A DNA stretch of 64,000 nucleotides from assembly GCF_017814975.1 (NCBI RefSeq), contig NZ_JAGIQA010000003.1, positions 62,001-126,000 on the forward strand, written 5' to 3'. Every line of letters begins with the position of its first letter. Position 1 is the stretch's first letter. Below are positions 27,338 through 35,408 of this stretch, piece after piece. The stretch is from Cupriavidus consociatus (GTDB lineage Bacteria; Pseudomonadota; Gammaproteobacteria; Burkholderiales; Burkholderiaceae). A model generated the notes under the pieces. That model worked only from the letters and a program-made list of their open reading frames with translations. It was not told the origin of the DNA and made no database searches. Made by a program: the position numbers and the translations under genes.

Positions 27338-29287
27338 ATGTCGCGAGGCCGTTTTACCCGCCGGCAGTTCATTGGCACCGCGGCCGCGCTCGGCGCGGCT
27401 GTTTCCCCGGAGATCTTCGGCATGCAACCCAGCACCGCACCCAGCCTCATCCTCGTCAACGGCAAGTTCACCACGCTCGACAAGGCCAATCCGCAAGCGG
27501 ACGCCGTGGCCATCCGCGACGGACGCTTCGTCGCCGTCGGCACGCGCCAGGAAGTGATGAAGCTGGCCGGCGCGCAGACGCAGGTCGTGGACCTGAACGG
27601 CCGGCGCGGCATTCCCGGGCTGATCGACAGCCACATGCACATCATCCGCGGCGGCCTCAACTACAACATGGAGCTGCGCTGGGACGGCGTGCGCTCGCTG
27701 GCCGATGCCATGCGCATGCTCAAGGACCAGGTCGCGCGCACGCCGGCACCGCAATGGGTACGCGTGGTCGGCGGCTTCACCGAACACCAGTTCGCCGAGA
27801 AGCGGTTGCCGACCATCGACGAACTGAACGCGGTGGCGCCCGATACCCCGGTGTTCATCCTGCACCTGTACGACCGCGCCATCCTCAACGGCGCCGCGCT
27901 GCGCGCGGTCGGCTATACCAAGGACACGCCCAACCCGCCGGGCGGCGAGATCGTGCGCGATGCGCGCGGCAATCCCACTGGTCTGCTGCTGGCCAAGCCC
28001 AATGCCACCATCCTCTATGCCACGCTGGCCAAGGGCCCCAAGCTGCCGCCCGAATACCAGAAGAACTCGACGCGCCATTTCATGCGCGAGGTCAACCGGC
28101 TGGGCGTGACCGGCGTGATCGATGCGGGCGGCGGGTACCAGAACTATCCCGAGGACTACAGCATCATTGAGGAGTTGCACAAGGACGGGCAGTTGACGGT
28201 GCGGCTGGCGTACAACCTGTTCACGCAGAAGCCCAAGGAAGAACTGAACGACTTCAAGACCTGGACCGCCAAGGTCAGGCCGGGCCAGGGCGACGATCTC
28301 TACCGCCACAACGGTGCCGGCGAAATGCTGGTCTACACCGCGGCCGACTTCGAGGACTTCCGCGTCGAACGCCCCGACATGGCGCCGTCGATGGAGGCCG
28401 ACCTGGAACCGGTGATCCGCCTGCTCGCGGAAAAGCGCTGGCCGTGGCGGCTGCATGCCACCTACGACCAGACCATCTCCCGTGCGCTGGATGTCTATGA
28501 AAAGGTCGCGAAGGACATCCCATTCAACGGCCTGAACTGGTTCTTCGACCACGCCGAAACCATTTCCGACCGCAACATCGACCGCATCGCCGCGCTTGGC
28601 GGCGGCATCGCCGTGCAGCACCGCATGGCCTACCAGGGCGAATACTTTGTCGAGCGCTACGGCGCGCGCGCCGCCGAGGCCACGCCACCGGTCAAGAAGA
28701 TGCTGGAAAAAGGCGTCAAGGTCGGCGCCGGCACCGATGCCACGCGCGTGGCATCGTACAACCCGTGGGTGTCGCTGTACTGGCTCACCACTGGCAAGAC
28801 CGTGGGGGGCATGGCGATGTACCCGCAGGCCAACCTGCTCGACCGCGAGACCGCATTGCGGCTGTGGACCGAGGCCAACACGTGGTTTTCCTCGGAAGTC
28901 GGCAAGAAGGGCCAGATCAAGGCGGGCCAGCTCGCCGACCTGGCGGTGCTGTCGGCCGATTACTTCAGCGTGCCCGGCGACGAGATCCAGGACATCACCT
29001 CGGTGCTGACTATCCTGGGCGGCAAGGTGGTCTATGGCGACGCCGATTTCAGCAAGCTGTCGCCGGCGCTGCCTCCCCCGATGCCCGACTGGTCGCCGGT
29101 ACGCCACGTGGGCGGCTACCAGCCGCGGCCGGAAGCACGCAAGCTGGCGCTGAACACGGCGTGCGGGTGCGCGAGTTCGTGCGGCGTCCATGGCCATGCG
29201 CACGCCAGGGCCTGGACCGCCGGCGTGCCGGCCTCGGACGAGAGCACATTCTGGGGCGCGCTGGGCTGCTCATGCTGGGCCTTCTGA
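27338..29287 (+). CDS. Tat-exported amidohydrolase (YtcJ-like) with Cys-rich tail
   Basis: A 649-residue metal-dependent hydrolase of the amidohydrolase 3 class. The N-terminus FTRRQFIGTAAALG is a good twin-arginine signal, so it should fold with its metal in the cytoplasm and be exported. Metal ligands include His99 and His101 (LIDSHMHIIRGG). The C-terminus extends past the usual end (PVRHVGGYQP) by about 50 residues holding cysteine clusters (TACGCASSCGVHGHAHA and GCSCWAF). ATG 27338 is chosen: it starts the Tat signal and lies just after the hydrolase stop. The enzyme substrate is unknown; amide or N-acyl compounds are typical. Confidence 0.87.
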   Translation: MSRGRFTRRQFIGTAAALGAAVSPEIFGMQPSTAPSLILVNGKFTTLDKANPQADAVAIRDGRFVAVGTRQEVMKLAGAQTQVVDLNGRRGIPGLIDSHMHIIRGGLNYNMELRWDGVRSLADAMRMLKDQVARTPAPQWVRVVGGFTEHQFAEKRLPTIDELNAVAPDTPVFILHLYDRAILNGAALRAVGYTKDTPNPPGGEIVRDARGNPTGLLLAKPNATILYATLAKGPKLPPEYQKNSTRHFMREVNRLGVTGVIDAGGGYQNYPEDYSIIEELHKDGQLTVRLAYNLFTQKPKEELNDFKTWTAKVRPGQGDDLYRHNGAGEMLVYTAADFEDFRVERPDMAPSMEADLEPVIRLLAEKRWPWRLHATYDQTISRALDVYEKVAKDIPFNGLNWFFDHAETISDRNIDRIAALGGGIAVQHRMAYQGEYFVERYGARAAEATPPVKKMLEKGVKVGAGTDATRVASYNPWVSLYWLTTGKTVGGMAMYPQANLLDRETALRLWTEANTWFSSEVGKKGQIKAGQLADLAVLSADYFSVPGDEIQDITSVLTILGGKVVYGDADFSKLSPALPPPMPDWSPVRHVGGYQPRPEARKLALNTACGCASSCGVHGHAHARAWTAGVPASDESTFWGALGCSCWAF

Positions 29288-29309
29288 CCGCAGCCAACGG
29301 AGACCGGCC

Positions 29310-29750
29310 ATGCCCGAACCGATGACTTCCCTTCCGTTGGCGCCATCGGACGCCTCCTGGCTGCCGCGCTGGATACGCTGGCTTGCCCTGCTGCTGCTGT
29401 GCGCGGCCTACCTGCAGGGCGGCCTGTTCAAGCTGGCCGATTTTCCCGGCGCGGTGGCGGAGATGCGGCACTTCGGGCTGAACCCGCCGGTGCCGATGGC
29501 AATCGCCACCATCGTGCTCGAGCTGGGCGCCTGTGCCATGATCCTGCTGGGCTGGCGGCGCTGGCTGGGCGCGCTGGCGCTGGCGGCGTTCACGGTCGGC
29601 GCGACCTTCATCGCCAACCGCTTCTGGGAAGTTCCACCCGAAGCCCGCTTCATGATGACCAACGCGTTCTTCGAACACCTGGGCCTGGCCGGCGGCTTCC
29701 TGCTGGTGGCCTGGCACGACCTGCGCGAGCGCGCAACCCGGATCGGCTGA
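29310..29750 (+). CDS. DoxX-family membrane protein
   Basis: A 146-residue inner-membrane protein with four hydrophobic helices and the DoxX-type YLQGGLFKLADFPG segment after the first helix. DoxX-like proteins are linked to redox balance and thiol or quinone stress; the exact role is unknown. Start ATG 29310 has GGAG ten bases upstream. It ends five bases before the MFS start. Confidence 0.85.
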   Translation: MPEPMTSLPLAPSDASWLPRWIRWLALLLLCAAYLQGGLFKLADFPGAVAEMRHFGLNPPVPMAIATIVLELGACAMILLGWRRWLGALALAAFTVGATFIANRFWEVPPEARFMMTNAFFEHLGLAGGFLLVAWHDLRERATRIG

Positions 29751-29755
29751 CCAAG

Positions 29756-31387
29756 ATGGCAGAGCAAGCAACGCACTCCCCTCCCCGACCCGCCGACGGC
29801 GGCACCTTCGCGCCGCTGGCGCAGGCAACGTTTGCCGTGCTGTGGGCGGCCACGATACTCGGCAACGTCGGCAGCTTCATGCGCGACGTGGCCAGCGCGT
29901 GGCTGGCCACCGACCTGTCGTCGTCGCCGGCCGCGGTCGCCACGATCCAGGCGGCGGCGACCTTGCCGGTATTCCTGCTGGCGATCCCGGCCGGCGTGCT
30001 GTCCGACATCCTCGACCGGCGCCGCTTCCTGATCGCGATTCAGGTCGGACTGGCGCTGGTCAGCGGCACGCTGGCGATGCTGGCCTGGCGCAACGCGCTG
30101 ACGATCGAGATCCTGATCGGCATGGCCTTCCTGGGCGGCATCGGCGCGGCACTGATGGGGCCGACGTGGCAGTCGATCGTGCCCGAGCTGGTGCCGCAGC
30201 AAGAACTCAAGCGCGCGGTCGCGCTCAACTCGCTCGGTGTCAATATTGCCCGCGCGATCGGGCCGGCCGCCGGCGGCCTGATGCTGGCGGCGTTCGGCGC
30301 GGCCACCACGTATGGCATGGACCTGCTCAGCTATGTCTTCGTGGTCGCCGCGCTGCTGTGGTGGAAACGCCCGGCGCGAGGCGCCGACCCGCTGCGCGAG
30401 CATTTCCTGGGCGCGTTCCGCGCCGGGCTGCGTTTTACCCGCGCCCACAGCAAGCTGCATGTCGTGCTGGCGCGGGCCGCGGTGTACTTTGCCTTCGGCA
30501 GCAGCATCTGGGCGCTGTTGCCGCTGGTGGCCAGGCAACTGCTGAAAGGCGGCGCCGGCCTCTATGGCGTGCTGCTGGGCGCGGTCGGCCTCGGGGCGAT
30601 CCTGGGCGCGCTGGTCATGCCGCGGCTGCAGCGGCGTCTGGACGCCGACGGGATGATGCTGCTGTCTGCCTGCACTACCGCGGTGGTGATGGCCGGGCTA
30701 TGCGTGGCGCCGCCGGTCTGGATCGCGCTGTTGCTGCTGCTGTTCCTGGGCGCGGCATGGATCATCGCGCTGACGACGCTGGGCGGCGTGGCGCAGGCCA
30801 TCCTGCCCAACTGGGTGCGCGGGCGCGCGCTGGCGGTCTACCAGATGGTGTTCAACGGCGCGATGGCGGCAGGCAGCCTGCTGTGGGGCTTTGTCGCGCA
30901 GGCGCTGGGTACGCCCGGCGGGCTGCTGGTGGCGGCGGCCGGCATGCTGGCGGCAGCGCTGCTGCTGCACCGGCTGCGCCTGCCGCGCGGCGAAGAGGAC
31001 CTGGGACCGGCACGGCACTGGCCCGAACCCGAAGGCGCCGCCGATATCGCGCATGACCGCGGCCCGGTCATGATCCTGATCGAGTACTGCGTCCGCGCGC
31101 CGGACCGCGACGCCTTCCTGCGCGCGATCCACCAGCTTTCCGAGGAACGGCTGCGCGACGGCGCCTTCAACTGGGGCGTGATGGAAGACCCGGCCGACCC
31201 CGAGCTGCTGACAGAGTGGTTCCTGGTCGAATCGTGGGCCGAGCATTTGCGCCAGCACGAGCGCGTGCCTCATGCCGATGCCGATCTGCAGCGCGAGGTC
31301 ACCCGCTTCCATGTCGGCGACAAGCCGCCGCGCGTGCGGCACCTGCTCGGCGTCGGATTGCCGCCGGCCCCCGCCGCGCGCAACTGA
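29756..31387 (+). CDS. MFS exporter (MFS_3 type) with C-terminal ABM-like domain
   Basis: A 543-residue protein. Residues of about 20-420 form 11-12 transmembrane helices of the EntS-like MFS_3 group. After a linker, about 100 C-terminal residues (from VMILIEYCVRAPDRDAFLRA) look like the dimeric ferredoxin-fold antibiotic-biosynthesis-monooxygenase domain often found at the end of this family. It probably exports small molecules; the soluble domain may bind substrate or act as a dimerisation unit. ATG 29756 is favoured because upstream extension would run through the DoxX gene. Confidence 0.85.
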   Translation: MAEQATHSPPRPADGGTFAPLAQATFAVLWAATILGNVGSFMRDVASAWLATDLSSSPAAVATIQAAATLPVFLLAIPAGVLSDILDRRRFLIAIQVGLALVSGTLAMLAWRNALTIEILIGMAFLGGIGAALMGPTWQSIVPELVPQQELKRAVALNSLGVNIARAIGPAAGGLMLAAFGAATTYGMDLLSYVFVVAALLWWKRPARGADPLREHFLGAFRAGLRFTRAHSKLHVVLARAAVYFAFGSSIWALLPLVARQLLKGGAGLYGVLLGAVGLGAILGALVMPRLQRRLDADGMMLLSACTTAVVMAGLCVAPPVWIALLLLLFLGAAWIIALTTLGGVAQAILPNWVRGRALAVYQMVFNGAMAAGSLLWGFVAQALGTPGGLLVAAAGMLAAALLLHRLRLPRGEEDLGPARHWPEPEGAADIAHDRGPVMILIEYCVRAPDRDAFLRAIHQLSEERLRDGAFNWGVMEDPADPELLTEWFLVESWAEHLRQHERVPHADADLQREVTRFHVGDKPPRVRHLLGVGLPPAPAARN

Positions 31388-31417
31388 TCCCGTGCCTTTG
31401 TTATTGGAGGCTTTTAC

Positions 31418-31696
31418 ATGAAGCTTTACCTCGTCTCCCTCGCCGCCGGCATCCTCGTCGGCATCATCTATGCGCTGATGCAGGTACGTTCGCCGGCGCC
31501 GCCCGTGGTGGCGCTGGTCGGCCTGCTCGGCATGCTGATCGGCGAGCAGGTGGTGCCGCCGGTCAAGCGCCTGCTCGCCGGCGAGCCGGTCACCTTTGCA
31601 TGGTTTCATTCGGAATGCGTGCCCAAGATCACCGGCGCCCCGGGTCCGACGCTGAACGCGGCCAGCAAGGCGCCCGCTGAGGACGCGACGCACTGA
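31418..31696 (+). CDS. XapX-domain small membrane protein
   Basis: A 92-residue protein with two hydrophobic helices (about 4-20 and 28-46) and the XapX-like core RSPAPPVVALVGLLGMLIGEQ. The family is small, membrane-bound and of unknown function. GGAGG lies upstream of the ATG. Last gene of the hydrolase operon. Confidence 0.85.
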   Translation: MKLYLVSLAAGILVGIIYALMQVRSPAPPVVALVGLLGMLIGEQVVPPVKRLLAGEPVTFAWFHSECVPKITGAPGPTLNAASKAPAEDATH

Positions 31697-31731
31697 GCGG
31701 CGCGCTCGCGCGCCCGGCCCAGGGAGCCCGT

Positions 31732-32145
31732 GTGAATGCCACGCCGGTTGTTGCCATCGTCGACGACGACGCTGCCGTGCGGCATGCCATCGGCGGCCTG
31801 TTGCGTACCTTCGACCTGGCGGTGGAGTTGTACGCGGATGCGCAGGCACTGCTGCAGTCGTCGTCGATCGACGGCATCGACTGCGTGATCACGGATGTGC
31901 AGATGCCCGGCATGGACGGCTTCGCGCTGTGTGAGGCGCTGCGTGCGCGCGGCTTGCGCATGCCGGTCATTTTCATGACGGCGTTCGACCTGCGGGATTT
32001 TGCGCAGCGCGCGCGGGCCGCGGGTGCGGCCTGCTTCCTCAGCAAGCCGTTTGACGATACCGAAGTGATCCGGTGCATCGGGCGTGCGCTGGCGATGCAC
32101 CGGAGATCTTCACGCCCGGGGCCAGGTCAGGCCAGCGCGGGATAG
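31732..32145 (+). CDS. Single-domain response regulator (FixJ-type receiver)
   Basis: A 137-residue protein made only of a receiver domain: acidic pocket VDDDA, phospho-acceptor Asp55 (ITDVQMPG), Thr in FMTAF and Lys in LSKPF. No output domain follows; the tail is basic and short. It starts at GTG with GGGAG upstream. Such stand-alone receivers relay phosphate or act by protein contact; a link to the giant kinase at 20.4-24.7 kb is possible but unproven. Its 3' end overlaps the end of the convergent NemA-like gene by 19 bases. Confidence 0.85.
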   Translation: MNATPVVAIVDDDAAVRHAIGGLLRTFDLAVELYADAQALLQSSSIDGIDCVITDVQMPGMDGFALCEALRARGLRMPVIFMTAFDLRDFAQRARAAGAACFLSKPFDDTEVIRCIGRALAMHRRSSRPGPGQASAG

Positions 32146-33236
32146 TCGACGTAGCCGTGCGCTCCGCTGCCGCCATAGAGCGACGCGTCCTCGAACGGCT
32201 TGTTCAGCGGCTGGTTCTCGCGGAAGCGGCGCGGCAGGTCCGGGTTGGTGATCATCTTGCGGCCGAACGACACCATGTCGGCGCGGCCGCTGCGGATGGC
32301 TTCCTCGGCCATTTCCTTCGAGTAGCCGTTATTGACCATCCAGACCCCGCTGTACAGGCGGTGCAGCGCTTCGTAGTCGAACGGCACGTTGTCGCGCGGG
32401 CCGCCGGTGTGGCCCTCGACGAGATGGATATACACCGGATGCAGCTTCTCCAGTTCGCGCACGACATGCTCGAACAACGGCTTCGGATTGCTTTCCAGCG
32501 CGTCGTTGACCGGCGACACCGGCGCCAGGCGCACGCCGACACGGTCGGCACCGATCTCCGCGATCACCGCGGCCATGACTTCGAGCAGGAAGCGCGCGCG
32601 GTTCTCGACGCTGCCGCCGTAGGCGTCGGTGCGCTTGTTGGTGCCGTCGCGCAGGAAGGCATCGAGCAGGTAGCCGTGGGCGCCATGCACTTCGACACCG
32701 TCGAAGCCGGCGCGGATGGCGTTCGCCGCGGCGGTGCGGAAGTCATCGACGATGCCCGCAATCTCGTCCAGTTCCAGCGCACGCGGCAGCGAGCATTCGA
32801 CGTAGCCCTGGCCGCTGATATAAGTCTTGGCGTTGGCCGCGATGGCCGACGGTGCCACCGGTGCCTGGTTGTCCGGCTGGAAATGCGTGTGCGACATGCG
32901 CCCGGTGTGCCAGATCTGCAGGAAGATCCTGCCGCCCTTCGCGTGCACCGCGTCGGTCACCTGCTTCCAGGCAGCGATCTGCCCGGGCGTGTAGATGCCC
33001 GGCGTATTGGTGTAGCCCTGGGCCGTGGTCGAGACCTGCGTGGCTTCGGCGATGATCAGGCCCACGCTGGCGCGCTGGCTGTAGTACTCGACCACCATGT
33101 CGGTCGGCACCAGGTCGTCGTCGGCGCGGCTGCGCGTGAGCGGCGCCATGGCCATGCGGTTGGCGAGTTCAAGCTTGCCCAGCCTGACCGGCTGGAACAG
33201 CGCATCGACGAGAAAGGCTTCGTTCTGTGCACCCAT
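32127..33236 (-). CDS. Old yellow enzyme-family alkene reductase (NemA-like)
   Basis: A 369-residue FMN-dependent reductase. Substrate-binding pair His184 and His187 in VEVHGAHGYLLDAFL, FMN-site features APLTRSRA and SFGRKMITNPDLPRR. It reduces electron-poor alkenes such as enals, enones, maleimides and nitro compounds using NAD(P)H. It sits seven bases after a TetR gene whose promoter region holds a dyad, a nemR-nemA arrangement that suggests induction by electrophiles. Confidence 0.92.
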   Translation of the reverse strand: MGAQNEAFLVDALFQPVRLGKLELANRMAMAPLTRSRADDDLVPTDMVVEYYSQRASVGLIIAEATQVSTTAQGYTNTPGIYTPGQIAAWKQVTDAVHAKGGRIFLQIWHTGRMSHTHFQPDNQAPVAPSAIAANAKTYISGQGYVECSLPRALELDEIAGIVDDFRTAAANAIRAGFDGVEVHGAHGYLLDAFLRDGTNKRTDAYGGSVENRARFLLEVMAAVIAEIGADRVGVRLAPVSPVNDALESNPKPLFEHVVRELEKLHPVYIHLVEGHTGGPRDNVPFDYEALHRLYSGVWMVNNGYSKEMAEEAIRSGRADMVSFGRKMITNPDLPRRFRENQPLNKPFEDASLYGGSGAHGYVDYPALA

Positions 33237-33243
33237 GAATGGC

Positions 33244-33876
33244 TTACTCCGAGGTTGGTGATTGGCCGGCCGCCGAGGCGGACGGCTGGAACAGGTGGTT
33301 GAACATCAGGTCGACGCTGCGGCGCAGCGGGTCGACCGAGCGTTCGAGCTTCATGCGCAGCAAGGCGCCTTCCCAGGTATCCCAGGCCAGGCCGGACAGT
33401 TCGGCGGCTGCGATATCGGTGCGGATGGCGTGGTCCGCCTGGGCTTCGGCGATCATCCCGGCCAGGCGCTCGCGCCAGGCCAGTTGCGCCGCCTGCAGCG
33501 CCGCACGGCAGGTCTCGCTGGACGAGGCGATTTCCGCAGCGAAATTGCCGACCAGGCAGCCGGCCCGCTCGGTCCTGGCTTCGTGGTGGGCAATCATCTG
33601 GTCAAAGACGTAGCGGATCGCCGCCATCGGCTGCGGCGGCGCCGCTTCCATCATCGCTTCCCACGACCGCTGCAGGTACGCCGCGTACTGCGCGATGATC
33701 GCCGCGGCGAACGCTTCCTTGCTGTCGAAATGGTTGTAGAACGAGCCCTTCGGCACGCCGGCATGGTCGGTGATCTGCTGGATGCCGGTGGCGTTGTAGC
33801 CGTGGCGCGAAAACAGTTCGCGCCCTGCCTTGGTCAGGCGGTTCGGGATGTCGGTCTTGTCTGCGGTACGGGCCAT
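33244..33876 (-). CDS. TetR-family repressor (NemR-like)
   Basis: A 210-residue regulator. N-terminal helix-turn-helix at about 30-55 (NATGIQQITDHAGVPKGSFYNHF). The C-terminal half has a conserved-looking cysteine in AGCLVGNFAAEI, the type of TetR subgroup (NemR/AcuR-like) that pairs with alkene or nitro reductases. First gene of the two-gene operon with the OYE reductase. Confidence 0.88.
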   Translation of the reverse strand: MARTADKTDIPNRLTKAGRELFSRHGYNATGIQQITDHAGVPKGSFYNHFDSKEAFAAAIIAQYAAYLQRSWEAMMEAAPPQPMAAIRYVFDQMIAHHEARTERAGCLVGNFAAEIASSSETCRAALQAAQLAWRERLAGMIAEAQADHAIRTDIAAAELSGLAWDTWEGALLRMKLERSVDPLRRSVDLMFNHLFQPSASAAGQSPTSE

Positions 33877-33887
33877 GGCTTGAATAA

Positions 33888-33904
33888 TATGACCAGTCGT
33901 CTTG
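33888..33904. promoter_or_regulatory. Candidate operator of NemR-like repressor
   Basis: TATGACCAGTCGTCTTG just upstream of the TetR start codon, with GAC and GTC arms around a five-base centre. The placement fits autorepression; the symmetry is only partial. Confidence 0.35.
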
Positions 33905-34056
33905 AAAAGTCAAATGGCGAATAAGTCGCGATTTCGCCACTGGAATGCTGCTTTGGCCGGTGAAGATGCCGTTCCCTCTACCTTGGTTCGGCACGCCGCA
34001 CTTCATAGAATGAAGTTGCTTCCTGGACAAGCGGCCCGGCCGCCGCAGCCACCGCC

Positions 34057-34812
34057 ATGCAAGCCGTCGCCTATCCCTACCAGCCGGTGCCGGAACGGGG
34101 CACCGTGCGCTGTTTCGTGCTGGCCCTGCTGATGCACCTGTTGCTGGGCGCCCTGCTCTATTACGGCGTGCGCTGGCGCAACGCGGTGCCGGAAGGTGTG
34201 ACCGCCGAATTGTGGGAGTCCGTACCTGAAGTGGTCACGCCCCCGCCGGCGGTCACACCGGCGCCGACGCCAAAGCCGGTCGAGGAGGAGGACGCCGATA
34301 TCTCCCTGCAGGAAAAGCGGCGCAAGGCCGAACGTGCCGCCCGCGACGAAGCGCAGCAGGCCCGGCAGCGTGAAAACCAGGCTCGCGCCGACGCGGCCCG
34401 CAAGGAAGCACAACGCAAGGCGCAGGAAGAACTGCGCCAGGCTGACAACACGCGGCGCCGGGGCGAGCTGGCGCGCCTGCAGGCGCAGGCTGGCGGTGCC
34501 AACGTGGGGACCGGTTCCGGCACCTCCACGCGGCCTTCGTCGGGCTATGCCGAACGGGTCCGGCAGCGGGTCAAGCCGAACATCATCTTCAACGAAGATG
34601 TCGCCGGCAATCCGGCAGCGGTGGTCGCGGTGCACATGGCGCCGGACGGCTCGGTGCTGTCGACGCGCCTGGCCAAGTCAAGCGGCAACCCAGGATGGGA
34701 CAACGCCGTGCTGCGCGCGGTCGCGCGCTCGGACCCGCTGCCGCGCGACGAGAACGGTGTCGCGCCGTCGAACATCAACATCACGTTCTGGCCAAAGGAC
34801 CAGGGCGGCTAG
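34057..34812 (+). CDS. TolA/TonB-like envelope protein
   Basis: A 251-residue inner-membrane-anchored protein. One transmembrane helix at about 20-41, a proline-rich stretch (VVTPPPAVTPAPTPKP), a charged alanine-rich helix (about 85-145), then a TolA/TonB C-terminal domain (about 165-245, with VAVHMAPDGSVLSTRLAKSSG). Such proteins span the periplasm to link proton motive force to the outer membrane. No tolQ, tolR, tolB, pal, exbB or exbD lies nearby, so this is probably a solitary paralogue rather than the tol-pal TolA. Confidence 0.82.
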   Translation: MQAVAYPYQPVPERGTVRCFVLALLMHLLLGALLYYGVRWRNAVPEGVTAELWESVPEVVTPPPAVTPAPTPKPVEEEDADISLQEKRRKAERAARDEAQQARQRENQARADAARKEAQRKAQEELRQADNTRRRGELARLQAQAGGANVGTGSGTSTRPSSGYAERVRQRVKPNIIFNEDVAGNPAAVVAVHMAPDGSVLSTRLAKSSGNPGWDNAVLRAVARSDPLPRDENGVAPSNINITFWPKDQGG

Positions 34813-34865
34813 CTGCGGCACCGTGCGAAGCGAAACCGAAAAACAGAAGGGGAAACAAGAGGGGG

Positions 34866-34940
<75 letters not shown>

Positions 34941-34967
34941 GCACGCTCCGGTGAAGACCGGAAGATA

Positions 34968-35043
34968 TGGAGCGGGAGACGAGTCTCGAACTCGCGACCT
35001 CAACCTTGGCAAGGTTGCGCTCTACCAACTGAGCTACTCCCGC
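34968..35043 (-). tRNA. tRNA-Gly (GCC)
   Basis: 76 bases with encoded CCA. Acceptor arms GCGGGAG/CTCCCGC. Anticodon stem CAACC/GGTTG with loop TTGCCAA gives GCC. Middle gene of the tRNA array. Confidence 0.96.
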
Positions 35044-35049
35044 GTACTT

Positions 35050-35125
35050 TGGCTCCCCGACCTGGGCTCGAACCAGGGACCTGCGGATTAACAGTCCGTC
35101 GCTCTACCGACTGAGCTATCGGGGA
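35050..35125 (-). tRNA. tRNA-Asn (GTT)
   Basis: 76 bases with encoded CCA. Acceptor arms TCCCCGA/TCGGGGA. Anticodon stem CGGAC-type with loop TGTTAAT gives GTT. First gene of the array, next to the promoter. Confidence 0.96.
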
Positions 35126-35152
35126 ATTCATCGCGTTTTCAGCGAAGCGCGG

Positions 35153-35181
35153 ATTCTACAACAACGTTGGCGGGTTTTGAA
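35153..35181 (-). promoter_or_regulatory. Promoter of tRNA array
   Basis: On the minus strand TTCAAA (35181-35176), 17 bases, TAGAAT (35158-35153), followed by a GC-rich discriminator (CCGCGC) typical of stringently controlled stable-RNA promoters. It sits about 28 bases before the tRNA-Asn gene. Confidence 0.5.
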
Positions 35182-35307
35182 AGGGGGCAGCGCAAAAATC
35201 CGCAAAACGCGTTGCGGTCGTTGGGCCTGATGGCGGCGCTGCTCTCGAGGCAACTGACATCCTTAAACAGGCCGTTGCCTTATCACCGCTGCCGGCCGTC
35301 CCGGAAT

Positions 35308-35326
35308 CTGTGCACATTGTGCACAG
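35308..35326. promoter_or_regulatory. Perfect 19-bp palindrome CTGTGCACATTGTGCACAG, candidate IclR operator
   Basis: Nine-base arms around one central base, 82 bases upstream of the acyl-CoA ligase start. Almost the same sequence (TTGTGCATAATGTGCACAA) lies between the IclR gene and the carboxylase operon at 49426-49444. Two such close matches in front of functionally related operons indicate a shared regulator. Confidence 0.7.
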
Positions 35327-35408
35327 CGAGCGCCCGTTCGCTTGTCCCCATCCACCCGATACGCTTGAATCGGGTCACCCTTCCGGCAGAGGAAGGATGG
35401 AGACAAAG

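Noticed and set aside
34057-34812. Assignment as the tol-pal TolA
   Set aside because: No tolQ, tolR, tolB or pal gene is adjacent, and the helical region is short; kept as TolA/TonB-like.
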